DNA from: Bacteroidota bacterium
GTDB lineage: Bacteria; Bacteroidota; Bacteroidia; AKYH767-A; OLB10
Direction of reading: 5' to 3'
Assembly (NCBI GenBank): GCA_016717325.1
Contig: JADKFV010000014.1
Coordinates: forward strand, 79,122 to 143,121
Length of the DNA stretch: 64,000 bases
The notes beneath the pieces are model-generated. The model had not been told where the DNA came from. It did no database searches and saw only the letters and a program-made list of their open reading frames with translations. The position numbers and the translations under genes were made by a program. Positions 1 through 11,000 of this stretch are shown here, in pieces. How positions within the stretch are numbered: the stretch's first letter is position 1; the number at the start of each line of letters is the position of its first letter.

Positions 1-65
1 TACCAATGTAGCGTTGTGCTATAAGTATTTTTATAAAAATAATTTCACTTAAATAAATTTTCATC

Positions 66-1010
66 ATGGCTAAGTTTTGGTTTATTGTATTGTTGTTGGT
101 TTGTAGTTTTTGTTTGCAAGCGCGAATTAATTTAGTGCCTAATCCGAGTTTTGAGGATACGCTTGGATGCCCTCAATTTTACCCTGACCTGAATGGAAAA
201 GTTGTGGATTGGTATTCATTCAGAGGCACCCCTGATTACTTTAATATTTGTTCTTCTGGATGTGGTTATAATAATCAAACAGGTTATCAATTACCACGTA
301 CAGGAGTCGCTTATGTCGGAGTTGCAACTTATGCTGTTGCGCAATCAGACGTTGGTGAGCATCTAGGTATTAAACCAAGTCTAAACTAAAGATAAGGTGA
401 TACATACTATTTGAGTTTCTACACATCAATGGCTTATGAATTCATTCAAGTAAATATTGCATCAAGTAAAATAGGAGCATTGTTGATGACACAACCATAT
501 TATGACACTGTTTGGGCTTCAAGTTTGCAAAATCATGCTTTGATTTACGCAAACAAAGTAATAACAGATAGCATTGGTTGGACAAAAATTTCATGCTCCT
601 TTGTTGCCGATTCTGCTTACGAATATCTGGCCACAGGCAATTTTTTTGTTGATAGTTTAGTTTGATACACTGCACATGCCATATTTTCAATATTCACAAG
701 TTGCTTATTACTATATTGATGATGTTTGCCTTTCTACTGATTCAAACTTATGTAATGTTGGAAGTACAGTTTCTGAAATTTTATGGATGATCCAATAATT
801 AATTTTAACAACGGCAACTTGTCAATATCCAACTTAAAAAATCATAACAATTTAAGTATTTCCATCTACAATACTCAAGGGCAAATTGTGTTTGTAGATT
901 ATACTTTAAAAAATGATGAAAGCTATCAAACCCAAATTACTTTAAGTGAAGGTATTTATTTACTCGATATCATTTACTACCAAACAAAACGCTACTCAAA
1001 AAAGTTCTAA
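66..1010 (+). pseudogene. Secreted T9SS-sorted protein, broken by two frameshifts
   Basis: Three frames join into one ~310 aa protein: 66-389, 411-665 and about 666-1010. It begins with a signal peptide (hydrophobic residues 4-17) followed by the motif NLVPNPSFEDT. It ends in a T9SS type A sorting domain: the last 75 residues hold SISIYNTQGQIVF and a terminal KRYSKKF tail. The same NPSFEDT start and length occur in the intact gene at 11172-12119, so the two are paralogues. The frame changes fall near 385-410 and 662-670. The protein would be exported through Sec and then the T9SS to the cell surface or medium. Function is unknown; the N-terminal part resembles the jelly-roll carbohydrate-binding modules common after NPSFE motifs. 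Whether the breaks are real decay or sequencing errors cannot be told from the sequence. Confidence 0.7.
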
Positions 1011-1041
1011 ATTTTAAAAACAATTGAATATGAAAAAATAA

Positions 1042-1843
1042 ATGTATTATCTGGTATGCCTATTGATAATGGGTATATCACAAAAAAATATCTGCACAGG
1101 CAACTGTTACTCCAAATGCTGGAGGACCAGCCAATTATCTTGATGAATTCTCTACAACACAGCTTTAACCATCAAACACGAAGCCTCCCTACCCATCAAC
1201 TTTTACACCTCGGCAGGGGCAGGCACATTCAACACTGGCCGTTTGACAATAAAAGGTAGCTATGTAGGCATGAGTCTTAATGGTTTGATAGGCATAGTGG
1301 ATATGGGTACTAATTGTGCTTTTTGCCACAAAATTTATTGCATCAGCATACTACATCAATCACACGAACTAACTTTCATCAGTTTACAAATCCTGCAACG
1401 GGTTCAGGTGCTAATGATGGTTTCTTATTTGGTCAACCGGTTAATAGCTTAACTGGTGAAATACGTCAACAAGAAGATGCACCCATTATTATTTATACAG
1501 GTAATTTAAATGCAGCACAAATGCTGGAGCGTATGAGGTTTACTACTGGCTTGGAGGTGGCGATGGTGTAGGTAATTGGAATACAATTGCCAATGCAACA
1601 AAAATAAATATTAGTAGTGGCGGTATCGCAACTGTGCCGTTCAATTTTCCGGTGGCATACTTAAATATTGGTTATGATTTACCGGGCAATGCCAGTGGTG
1701 GCCGCAGGCCTTGGATGGATATTGGAACCTACTACTCTTCAAATTCCGATCACATGTACACAGGCTTATTGGATATGGGCAGCAATCGCAAAGATGCCAT
1801 TGTAAATTTTGGTGACGACCCACAATACAATGCATTTGACAAT
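1042..1843 (+). pseudogene. Remnant of a secreted protein, several frameshifts
   Basis: No frame stays open, but pieces in successive frames read as one exported protein. A start at 1042 gives the signal peptide MYYLVCLLIMGISQ. Then come ATVTPNAGGPANYLDEF (around 1098), ALTIKHEASLPINFYTSAG (around 1162), a stretch with DAPIIIYTGNLNAAQMLERMRF (1476-1540) and a final piece with NFPVAYLNIGYDLPGN (from 1640). At least three frame changes are needed. The last frame runs on through the terminator at 1851, so the true stop probably lies a little upstream of it. No family is recognised. It sits downstream of the broken T9SS gene and could be co-transcribed with it. Confidence 0.5.
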
Positions 1844-1850
1844 ATACAAA

Positions 1851-1880
1851 CCCCGAAAACATTCGGGGCTTTATTTATTT
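1851..1880 (+). terminator. Rho-independent terminator
   Basis: A perfect 7-bp GC-rich stem (CCCCGAA / TTCGGGG, 1851-1868, loop AACA) is followed by a T-rich stretch. It closes the plus-strand broken secreted gene and lies 25-55 bp before the end of the convergent DinB gene. Confidence 0.8.
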
Positions 1881-1905
1881 CAATACAATTTCAATACACA
1901 AAAAA

Positions 1906-2406
1906 CTACATACCGCTATCATCGGCCGAAGGGCCATAACTACTCGGCACCGGTATATTATTCAAACGTAAATACACACCCAATTGTGCGCGGTGGTGAA
2001 CATGATGGTTCAGTACCCATGTGCGCACAACTTGCAATTTTGGTAGGGTAAAAAATATTTGATCGCCACTGCGCATGGTCCAGTTTTCGGCAAACATTTC
2101 ATCGGTAGCTTTGCTCAAAATTTCGATGGCTTCGGCACTGCCTTTATCAAATTTTTCTAATAACTCCTCTGTGGTTGTGAGTATAACAGGTTTAAAATCG
2201 CCCGAAGCAAAATCTAATTCATGCTTTACCAAACAGACATTCATCCATCCGGGAATTTCGGCAACGTGCGTGGCAAGGCGGCCCATTGTCATCGATTTTT
2301 CGTGTGGTTTAAATTCGGCAAGTTTCATATCTACACTTGCAAGTATTTTGCGCGTTGTTGCCAATTCCAATTTGTAATCGGGCAAAAAATATTTTGCTAT
2401 TGTCAT
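1906..2406 (-). CDS. DinB-family putative metal-dependent hydrolase/transferase
   Basis: A 166 aa protein of the DinB/DUF664 four-helix-bundle superfamily. The expected metal-binding histidines are visible: His47 in the THVAEIPGWM segment and the NHHVHHRAQLGVYLR motif (His134/135 and His138) near the C terminus. The C-terminal signature IPVPSSYGPSADD is typical of the Bacteroidota branch. Length is normal for the family and no signal peptide is present, so it is cytoplasmic. Family members include thiol-dependent transferases and proteins induced by stress, but the substrate here is not predictable. The gene stands alone, convergent with the broken secreted gene upstream in the window. Confidence 0.85.
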   Translation of the reverse strand: MTIAKYFLPDYKLELATTRKILASVDMKLAEFKPHEKSMTMGRLATHVAEIPGWMNVCLVKHELDFASGDFKPVILTTTEELLEKFDKGSAEAIEILSKATDEMFAENWTMRSGDQIFFTLPKLQVVRTWVLNHHVHHRAQLGVYLRLNNIPVPSSYGPSADDSGM

Positions 2407-2504
2407 CTTTTTGTTTTAAAATTTATGCGAAGATGAAAAAAACATGCAGCTAAATGCTACTAACCTTTATTTTATGTTTTGTAAAAAATACATCCATAAA
2501 AAAA

Positions 2505-2531
2505 GGCTGCCAAAATTTGACAGCCTCTTTT
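2505..2531. terminator. Bidirectional terminator-like hairpin
   Basis: GGCTG pairs with CAGCC, followed inward by CAAA/TTTG after one mismatch (2505-2525). There is an A-run on the left and a T-run on the right, so it could work on both strands. It lies 28 bp beyond the end of the minus-strand T9SS gene (2553-3986), which is its likely client. Confidence 0.7.
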
Positions 2532-2552
2532 TAATTTTATTTTCTCCCAAAA

Positions 2553-3446
2553 TTACTCCACTGTAAGTGGACGGGTTACTGGTTTTTCGTTAGGTGTTTC
2601 TATTTTCAAAATGTATTTGCCTTTACTCAAATTCGCGTCATTGATACTTACAATATTTATTCCTGCATTGATGTTGATATTGCTTTTTGTAACAATCAAC
2701 GAACCCAACAAATCGTAAACTTTTACATTTATACTTGTTGCATTAGCAGCATTGTAATCAATATTGAACGAACCACTAGTAGGATTAGGATAAACATCGC
2801 TCACTCCTTTTACATTCGAGTTATCGTTGATGCCGGCAGGAATAACTCCTACAAATAATGAGATAGAATAATCATTTGCAAAAGTGTAATTGTACACCGC
2901 TTGCGACACACGTAAAGCAGCCACATAAGCAGCATTGCGTTGTTGGTTTGCTGTTGGTGTCCAGTTAATAACTGCCGATGCACCACCTATACCATTTGAA
3001 GTAGTAACTGTTGCACCATTACCATTGATGAAAGGTTCACCATTACCGATAACAGAAATAAATCGATTGTCATTATCTGTTGCTGTCAATGTCATTGTGA
3101 AAGAAGTACCTGGCGTTAAATAAAACTGCTTGCCTGAATATGGGAAAGTATTTGATGTAGTATTTACAATTGGAGGAGGTGCTAAGCCCGGTACAACTAT
3201 TATTTGCATGTCTCTGCGAATCTCACCAATCTTTACACCGGCACGATATTCATTTACTAAAAACGATGCCTGAAAATATCCTATTGTGCTTGGCATAAAT
3301 GAAACCTCGCCTGTATTTGGATTCATTGTAAATGGCATTGATGTATCAGCATAGGGATATGTATATCCTGTAACATATAAGCCTACCGAAGTCAATGGTG
3401 TATCTAACTGCCAGTATAATGAATCACCATCGATATCGAATGGCAA
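2553..3446 (-). CDS. C-terminal part of adhesin-like T9SS protein
   Basis: This 297 aa stretch is the continuation of 3495-3986 in the same reading frame after a TGA at 3495. It starts within the family motif PFDIDGDSLYW, contains Ig-like repeats and ends in a classic T9SS type A sorting domain: DVYPNPTSGSFNIDYN, then KVYDLLGSLIV and a final PLTVE. Proteins with this layout are large surface or secreted proteins in gliding Bacteroidota. The apparent start (GTG/ATG near 3446) is not a real start, because homologous text continues upstream. Read with the upstream fragment, the full protein is about 480 aa. Confidence 0.75.
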   Translation of the reverse strand: MPFDIDGDSLYWQLDTPLTSVGLYVTGYTYPYADTSMPFTMNPNTGEVSFMPSTIGYFQASFLVNEYRAGVKIGEIRRDMQIIVVPGLAPPPIVNTTSNTFPYSGKQFYLTPGTSFTMTLTATDNDNRFISVIGNGEPFINGNGATVTTSNGIGGASAVINWTPTANQQRNAAYVAALRVSQAVYNYTFANDYSISLFVGVIPAGINDNSNVKGVSDVYPNPTSGSFNIDYNAANATSINVKVYDLLGSLIVTKSNININAGINIVSINDANLSKGKYILKIETPNEKPVTRPLTVE

Positions 3447-3494
3447 AGGATTATAATTAAAGGAGTACTTTGTTGCGCCAAAGGAATTGAGGAT

Positions 3495-3986
3495 TCAAAA
3501 AATACGGGGTGAGGAGTTTGTAGGATCAACATAGAGTTTATTTTCGAGATAAAAACTTTCGGCACAAGGTGTAGTCATATTTAGCAAAGCACAATTGCGA
3601 CAGCAATCGGACCACGACAAACCAAAATCACCTGAGTTTGGAAACGTGATAGTATCCATGTAAACATATTCTTCCACACCATTGCCGTAGTTGTTAGGTG
3701 CCGATACATTTACATAGTGCATATCGGCCCATGTGCCATTCACTTCAACATAATTAATTGTTGCAGTGGGGCTGATAGGAACTCCGAGCGTATCGCGGTA
3801 AACGGTGAGCGTAACAGCATACGTATTACCTCCTATATTTTGAGAGGTAATTTGCCCACCCATTACGTGGTATGGCTTTGCATTATTCACATAATTGCTA
3901 AAGCAGAGAGTAGAAGTTTTTTCATTAATTAATTTGATTTTTAAATTAGGTTTCAAACATAATAAAATAATAGACACCATCAACAA
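3495..3986 (-). CDS. N-terminal part of the same adhesin-like protein
   Basis: It contains HVMGGQITSQNIGGNTYAVTLTVYRDTLG, here split for brevity as HVMGGQITSQ and VTLTVYRDTLG. This is the N-terminal module repeatedly found in secreted Bacteroidota proteins, followed by a CxNCALL segment. The end reads NSSPRIF-stop. Removing one C from the CCCC run (around 3505) and adding one T to the TTT run (around 3458) restores the family consensus NSSPVFFESSIPLAQQSTPF and joins it to 2553-3446. The N terminus also looks shifted: the first ~30 residues are a poor signal peptide and the true start may lie slightly upstream in another frame. Confidence 0.65.
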   Translation of the reverse strand: MLMVSIILLCLKPNLKIKLINEKTSTLCFSNYVNNAKPYHVMGGQITSQNIGGNTYAVTLTVYRDTLGVPISPTATINYVEVNGTWADMHYVNVSAPNNYGNGVEEYVYMDTITFPNSGDFGLSWSDCCRNCALLNMTTPCAESFYLENKLYVDPTNSSPRIF

Positions 3987-4058
3987 AAGGGAAACAATTT
4001 ATTTTTTGACATATCAGTAACAAAATAGTAGTTTAGTAGCTGCAAAAATTTACACATC

Positions 4059-5057
4059 ATGACAAATAATTATTCTACAAAAATTTTCATCGTTTTCATT
4101 TTCATTTTATTTATTGGCTTCAAAACCTATGCTTGCCAGCGACTTGCAGGCTCAAGCCGTTTCGGTGGCCAACACTTCTGTTGGTGCTGTTACTACTATT
4201 TCGTTCACAGTGGCCAATGTAGGTACTACTCCCATGTCCAATTTTTTTATCAACTATAAGTTAAATGGCACCAATGGAAATTTGCAAAATTACCCTTTCA
4301 CAATTCAGATTGGGCAATCGGCCATCATCACCAATATGACCTTTATTCGTCCTCCCGGTAGCTTTTCGTTGTGTGCTTATGTGTACAGTGCCATCGATAT
4401 TAATCATGCAAATGATACTGTATGCGGAAATTTTTCTGCACTTATCGATACAGTGAACATTCCTTACACCGAAAATTTTGATGGTGCTATTCTTACCAAT
4501 TGGGGCGTAAGTACACCAGGGCCGTTAACAAGCAAATGGGAACTTGGCACTCCTAACTATGGGCTCACAAACTCTGCTTATTCCTTCCCCTTTTGTTACG
4601 ATGTCAATCTCAATACTCTTATGCTGCCGATGCCGAAACTTATTTGACAACGCCATTTATTAATTTTGCCGGAAAGCCTAATTCGAAATTAGATTTCTGG
4701 ATAAACTACAATTGCGAATCGGGTTACGATGGTGCTTACATCCAATACTCTTTGGATAATGTAAACTGGAATGTGCTTGGAACTTATCTTGATGTAAATG
4801 GAACCAACTGGTATAATGTGCCATCGCTGTTTGGCAGTACTATAAGTTCAACGGGTTGGAGTGGGACAAGCGGAGGGTGGCAACACATTACCTACAAGTT
4901 GGGCTTTTATAATTTCAATGGGCCGGTAAAATTTCGCTTTGCTTTCGAAGCCGACAATATTATAGAATATGATGGTTTTTCCATCGATAATTTTAATGTG
5001 TATCAAACACCCTCTACAGATGTGGAGCTAACAGAAATTGCATCGCCACAATTATAA
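4059..5057 (+). CDS. Modular secreted adhesin, N-terminal portion (frameshifted)
   Basis: First third of a ~1,250 aa surface protein spanning 4059-7810. The signal peptide IFIVFIFILFIGFKTYA (from 4059) runs into SDLQAQAVSVANTSVGAV after a one-base shift near 4136. A CARDB-like Ig module (TISFTVANVGTTPMSNFFI) follows, then the first of four repeated lectin-like modules marked by WELGTPNYG, FWINYN and SLDNVNW. A second shift lies near 4620 (LNTLMLPMPKL versus the expected LNTAYAADAETYL). The repeated modules alternate with CARDB-like spacers and each is about 240 residues. The product should be exported by Sec and T9SS. No catalytic motif is seen; adhesion or glycan binding is inferred from architecture only. 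Confidence 0.7.
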
Positions 5058-5922
5058 TTTTGCGCTGAGTAATATTCCTGTAGTGATAAAAGTTTTGAAT
5101 AATGGCACAGTGGCAGCTTCCAATTTTCCTATAAAATATACTATCGATAATTTACCTCCAGTTACATATACGTATACAGGTACCGTTGCACCGTTAAGTT
5201 ATGCTACTATTTCATTACCGGCATTTACCTCCACATTAGGCATCCATAAAATAAAAGCTTATACGGCCTGGGCCATCGACTCGGTAAAGAGTAACGATAC
5301 ATTGACAAAAAAAATCTATTGTGCCAAATTTCAAACCCTGCCTGTGAACGATAATCTTGAAGGTGCAAACGAAGGCTGGTATAACGAATCAGTAACTGAT
5401 ACTGCAACCAAATGGGAGTTGGGTCAACCAAATTACGGGCAAACATCTACCACACATTCGGGCACAAAGGCATGGGACATAAATTTAAACACTGCATATA
5501 CCAATAATGCCGAAACATATTTGTATTCTCCATTTTGGGATTTGCCCGCTGTACCAAATGTAACACTAAGCTTTTGGATGAATATGTGTACGAGCGATCA
5601 ACTTACTTTGGAATATTCGCCCGATACTGCTAACTGGTATACACTTGCTACATACGTATACACACAATGTGGTTATTTTCAATACACTTACGATTTATCG
5701 CAGTGGGGCATTTCGGGTAAAACACAATTTCGTTTGCATTTCAAAAGCGATAATGGATTTCCAAATGGCGATGGTGTTTCGATTGATGATATTATTCTTA
5801 CGTCACCCCCATCGTACGATTTTACAATTACTAAAATAGCTTATCCACAACCGGTGCATCAAATGTATGGACAAATACCTGTTGGCATACAAATAAAAAT
5901 ATGGGGCAAGCAGTACCAATAA
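5038..5922 (+). CDS. Modular secreted adhesin, middle portion (frameshifted)
   Basis: Continues the 4059-7810 protein. It carries a CARDB-like spacer (IPVVIKVLNNGTVAASNFPI) and the second lectin-like module, with the landmarks WELGQPNYGQTS, HSGTKAWDINLNTAY, YLYSPFWDL and DGVSIDDI. The frame breaks at both ends: near 5045, and near 5905, where KIWGKQYQ-stop would read KNMGQAVPIT and run directly into the next fragment after a single-base insertion. The ORF start at 5038 is therefore not a true translation start. Confidence 0.7.
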   Translation: MHRHNYNFALSNIPVVIKVLNNGTVAASNFPIKYTIDNLPPVTYTYTGTVAPLSYATISLPAFTSTLGIHKIKAYTAWAIDSVKSNDTLTKKIYCAKFQTLPVNDNLEGANEGWYNESVTDTATKWELGQPNYGQTSTTHSGTKAWDINLNTAYTNNAETYLYSPFWDLPAVPNVTLSFWMNMCTSDQLTLEYSPDTANWYTLATYVYTQCGYFQYTYDLSQWGISGKTQFRLHFKSDNGFPNGDGVSIDDIILTSPPSYDFTITKIAYPQPVHQMYGQIPVGIQIKIWGKQYQ

Positions 5923-5923
5923 C

Positions 5924-7810
5924 ATGCAAATAAAATATGAGCTCGATGGTCAACTTTTAAATACTTACAACTACAATAGTGTCTTAATGTATAATGAGTA
6001 TCAGTACTTAGGCTTGCCTTCATTTACTACTACAGCAGGTCCTCATGTTTTTAAAGTATATATCGATTGGCCATCCGATTCGAACCATAACAACGATACA
6101 CTGGTTTTAAATTTTACTGTTGTGAATGCAACATTGCAGGGGTTGCCATACCAAACAGATTTTGAAACTACGGTTGGTACTTGGTATAATGCAAATTATA
6201 GCAATTCAAATAATAATTGGCAATTGGGAACTCCGGCCTATGGCCAAACAAGCGGTGCACACTCAGGCACTAATAGTTGGGATATAAATCTTAATGCCGC
6301 GTATACACCCGATGGATTGAATTATTTATACACTCCCGTTTTCGATTTTACCAATGCCATTACGCCCAAGTTAAAGTTTTGGCTCAACTACAACATGGAT
6401 TTTACCGATGGAGCATTTTTACAATATTCTACCAATGGCACTACATGGAATATGCTGGGCATATTAAATGACCCTAACGGAATCAACTGGTACAATCAAC
6501 AGTTATATTATTTCAATAACATACCCGGATGGGCGTTGCAAACTACCGGATGGACTTTTCATCAGTACGATTTAGATGGGCTCAATTTAAGCGGTCCTGT
6601 TCAGTTCCGTTATGGTTTTTATAGCTCACAGTACGGTAATGGTGATGGCATTTCGCTTGACGATTTCGAAATTGAACTTGCCCTGCAAAACGATGCACAG
6701 CTAAAAACCATTAATGAACCCGGTGCTATTGTTACTTCGGGCATAGCATTGAACCCTGTGGTAACTATTCGCAACAATGGCAGTGTGCCCTTAACTTCGC
6801 TATTGCTCAATTATGATGTGAATAACGTATACACGAATAGTTATACATGGACTGGCAACCTCCCATACGACTCGGTGGCTACCGTTACTTTGCCGGCATA
6901 CACACCTTCGCCCGGGCTTAGCAGTATAAAGGTTTACTCTACATGGAATGCCGATTTAAATGCCTACAACGATACCCTCAAAAATAATTATACTTCTATT
7001 GTATCGGCAAATGCACCATACATTGATAACTTCGATAATGCACAATTTTCGTGGATACCTACAAGTACACCTATATATTTTAATGAATGGCAATACGGCA
7101 CACCAAATTATGGAAGTACTACGGGTTGCTTTACTGGCACCAATTGCTGGGATTTGAATTTGAACCTTGCCTATAATAATCTGGCAAATGCAAAACTATT
7201 TTCGCCTTACTTTAATTACAGTACCATAGTAAATAGTAAGTTGGGAATTTACCTCAACTTCGATACCGAATATGGTGCCGATGGTTTACGCATAGAGTAC
7301 ACCACCAATGGCACTACATGGAGTGTGCTTGGCAGTATAAACGAGCCGGGAAGCGGCAATTGGTACAACTCCAATTTGAGTGATGGCAAACCCGGATGGT
7401 CGTATCAATCGCAGGGATGGAAACATGCTTACATCAGCACACCTTATCTCGATGGAAAAAATTTGGTGCAGTTTGCTTTCGTTTTTAAATCCGATTTTTC
7501 TATCACAGGCATTGGCGCCACAATAGACGATTTCGAAATTTCGCCCGCTGCCGGCATTTTGGAAAATACAAAATTTAATGCCAACATTTTCCCCAATCCA
7601 TTCAACAACAAATTGAATATTAACTTACCTGCGTATATCCAACATGGTAATATTGTAGTGAAAGATTTGTTTGGCAAAACTGTGGCTGTTAAAAATATTT
7701 CATCCTCTAATTTTGAATTTGATACCACAGAATGGAATGCTCAAACCTATTTTATTCACATCACTTCCGATACAAGTACGAGTGTATTTAAAGTGGAGAG
7801 GGTGAAGTAA
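5924..7810 (+). CDS. Modular secreted adhesin, C-terminal portion with T9SS sorting domain
   Basis: Longest intact piece (628 aa) of the 4059-7810 protein. It contains the third and fourth lectin-like modules (WQLGTPAYGQTS...HSGTNSWDINLN and WQYGTPNYGSTT...FTGTNCWDLNLN), each with the FWLNYN or IYLNFD strand and the NWYN motif, plus two CARDB-like spacers. The end is a T9SS type A sorting domain: NIFPNPFNNKLNINLP, then VKDLFGKTVAV and a basic tail KVERVK. The four modules probably arose by internal duplication. The gene is followed by ~250 bp without a clear terminator before the next secreted gene. Confidence 0.8.
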   Translation: MQIKYELDGQLLNTYNYNSVLMYNEYQYLGLPSFTTTAGPHVFKVYIDWPSDSNHNNDTLVLNFTVVNATLQGLPYQTDFETTVGTWYNANYSNSNNNWQLGTPAYGQTSGAHSGTNSWDINLNAAYTPDGLNYLYTPVFDFTNAITPKLKFWLNYNMDFTDGAFLQYSTNGTTWNMLGILNDPNGINWYNQQLYYFNNIPGWALQTTGWTFHQYDLDGLNLSGPVQFRYGFYSSQYGNGDGISLDDFEIELALQNDAQLKTINEPGAIVTSGIALNPVVTIRNNGSVPLTSLLLNYDVNNVYTNSYTWTGNLPYDSVATVTLPAYTPSPGLSSIKVYSTWNADLNAYNDTLKNNYTSIVSANAPYIDNFDNAQFSWIPTSTPIYFNEWQYGTPNYGSTTGCFTGTNCWDLNLNLAYNNLANAKLFSPYFNYSTIVNSKLGIYLNFDTEYGADGLRIEYTTNGTTWSVLGSINEPGSGNWYNSNLSDGKPGWSYQSQGWKHAYISTPYLDGKNLVQFAFVFKSDFSITGIGATIDDFEISPAAGILENTKFNANIFPNPFNNKLNINLPAYIQHGNIVVKDLFGKTVAVKNISSSNFEFDTTEWNAQTYFIHITSDTSTSVFKVERVK

Positions 7811-8067
7811 GTTTGGGATTAAATGAGATAAAAATTTTAGGTCAAGTGAATTATTATTTTTGTGATTATTGTTGATGCCGTTGTGACTTTTTTTACCGCA
7901 GTGTTATGGGTGTTTCATAAATCTTTTTTTAATGAAACTTGACTAAAAGTATTTTATGATAACTAAATTCTTTAGAAACCATATTTCCTGCTTATTATTC
8001 CAATTCTTTTTGGTATTATTACAACTTCAATCATACAAAAGATAAATAACAATTTAAAAATAAAAAA

Positions 8068-11000
8068 ATGAACCCACACCATCATGCAAATTATCTTAAT
8101 AAATTTAGAAAAGCAATATTTTTATGCTTTTTATTCATTGCTTGTAATTTCAATTTGCAGGCACAAATTGCAATCACCACAAATGTATATGGCAATTGTG
8201 CAAACATTACCAGTACAAGCAACGGTACAATCGTAATCATATCAGTTGGCGGAGGGGCGACACCGTACACCTATTTATGGAACAATGGTTCTACCAATTA
8301 TATTATTAACAACCTTGCAACGGGTACGTATACAGTTACCGTAACAGGTGGCAATAGTGTAACAGTAACCGAAACAATAGTTATACAAAATTATACTCCG
8401 CCTGTGACACCAATAATTACTGGTGTGCATTATGGATGCTTGGGTTATCAGTCATACAACGTTACAAATCCACAAACAGGAGTGAGTTATAATTGGAGTG
8501 CAACTTCAAACTCTATTACTATATATGGAGCAGGTACTGCAGCAACTATTGATTTTTTAGCAAATGGTTTTAATGGCAGTGGTGTTATTACATTTACCGC
8601 AACCGACCAAATAACAGGCTGTTCAAGCAGCGCAACATTTACTGTATATCAATGTTGTAGTGGTGCCTTTGATTTTTCTAATATGACTATCAGCGATATT
8701 ATTACTAATCAACCTTCTGGTTTTACATATACTCAAAACGGAAATAGTTGGACAATATCTCAAAACAATCCAAGCTTAACGATTGCAATAAACGGCACAT
8801 TCACAATCGACCACGAAGTAGTACTTAAGGATTGGAATTGTAAAATGGGACCCGATGCCTCCATAATTGTTAACGATGTTTCAAACGCTACTTTTGAAGC
8901 GATTTTTTTGAAATGCACCTTGAATACCTGTAACCATGATTATATGTGGCAAGGCATAATTGGTGACCCTGGAGCAGGAATATTATTTAGAGGGGGTTCG
9001 GTTTTGGAAGAAGCGCAACAGGGCATAATAATAGATAATGGCGATTTTCATTTTGACCAAAGTGTTATCAACTCATGTTATACAGGCGCAATCATAAGGA
9101 ACACAATTGGCAATGCTAATTGCGGTATCTATCGAATGAATTTTGGCTGCAACAATTTGAATACCGGCTTACCTCAAAATTTGATTGCTCCTTTTGCCGG
9201 AATGAAAACCAAAAATGGTTTACAAATTTTTAACAGTAGTAATATTTTGTTGGGTTATATTGGAATGAACAACAATATTTTTCAAAATACATTTCATCAT
9301 ATCAACAATGCAGTGTATATAAACAATTCGAATGTGGATGTTTATCATAACATATTTGAAGACATACAGCGATACGACTATGCCGGTACAGGCATAGCAA
9401 TAGAAGCCGCCAAAGGCATCCCTTCTATGAATGTAAATATTGGCGATATGGATGTGTGGAACCTCAAAAAATCAAATTCATTTACACGCTGCCGCATAGG
9501 CATACACGCACACCATAACACTAACTTAACAGTCGGATATAATACTTTTACAGACATTAGAAACACTTTGGGTACATTTGATGCAGGGATTACCGAGACT
9601 GCCATTCAGGTAAATAATTTGAACCAAAATTCAATTCGTATAAATGATAATACATTTAGTAATTTTGAAACCGGAGTTAAAGTTGGCACTTACAACAATT
9701 GTCAAGTACAAATTATAAATAACACATTTAACAGCACTGTGCTTGCTCCACTAAACGAAGCCGCGCATGGTGTTTTAGTAAACAATCCATTTACTAATTC
9801 TCCACAACCGTTACCACTCTCTATTGCAGACAATTATTTTCACCATTGCCGAAATGGAGTACATTTAAATGTGTGCGATTTTGCCGATGTAGATAATAAT
9901 ATAATCACTTTTTACGATGCCGATATCACAGGGCCAAATGCAAACTTAGTGCGGTATGGCATACGTGCATCGGGCGGATTTGGCTTGCATACCATCAATC
10001 ACAATTGGATACGTAAACCTGGCAATACACCAACATCAAATTTAAAATCAAAATTATTTGGCATAAATGTTCAATCGACTGAAAATAATTTTGTACAAAA
10101 TAACCTTGTAGAGAAAACGGGAACAGGGATTAGATTTTTTAATACTAGTATAATAAATTCACTTTTGTGCAATAATATGGATGGCAACCTTTTTGGTTTA
10201 CGGTTGGAGAATGCAATTATTGGAAATCAAGGGACTGCAGGCTTTGCACAAGATAATTCGTGGACTAACATCAACTTAGATATCGAGGGAATGGGTTTCA
10301 CATTTATTACAACATTTTATTCTCATTCTACTTCACCCCCTTGGACTCCAGATCCAAATGATATAGACCCTCCAAGTACTTATTTATTTCAAAATGGTGC
10401 AATTAACACTAATTGCGATGTTTTTCATCCGCAACCACTACGCGATCAAATTTTAAGCATTGTAAATCAAGACGGTGATTTTAATTTATTGACGCCAGAA
10501 GAAAAGTATGCAGCAAATCAATCAGCATTTGAAAAACTCCATGCTGATTCTTCAATGATGAATAAAGGAGATGCTGATGATGCAGTTTTGCAAAACTATC
10601 ACGACAGTATTGCAACTACTAACATTGGGCAATTGGCAAATGGTGTAACTTTGAACAATAGCAATTTGAGCAGCATTTCGCCCGTCAATAATGCCGAAGA
10701 AAATATGAAAACCTTGCTCGGAATATATGCGGTAACATGGGGTATAGATATTTTTGATTTTACAACCGAGCAATTTGATGCATTGTATAATATTGCTTCA
10801 CAAAATCCCATTACCGGTGGCAATGCTGTGTATGCAGCAAGAGGAATGCTTCATACATTTTTTGATGATGATATGATGGCAAATGGAAAATTAATTCATC
10901 CTGTTAGACTAATAAATTTAACACAATACAACAAAGGCAAACTCTACCCCAACCCGGCAAACGATTTTGCATACTATAGTATTCGATTGAAAAAAGATGA

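Noticed and set aside
3495..3497. Internal TGA read as selenocysteine or recoding
   Set aside because: Two single-base homopolymer changes restore a better match to the family; TAA and TAG also interrupt other genes, and no SECIS-like structure was recognised.
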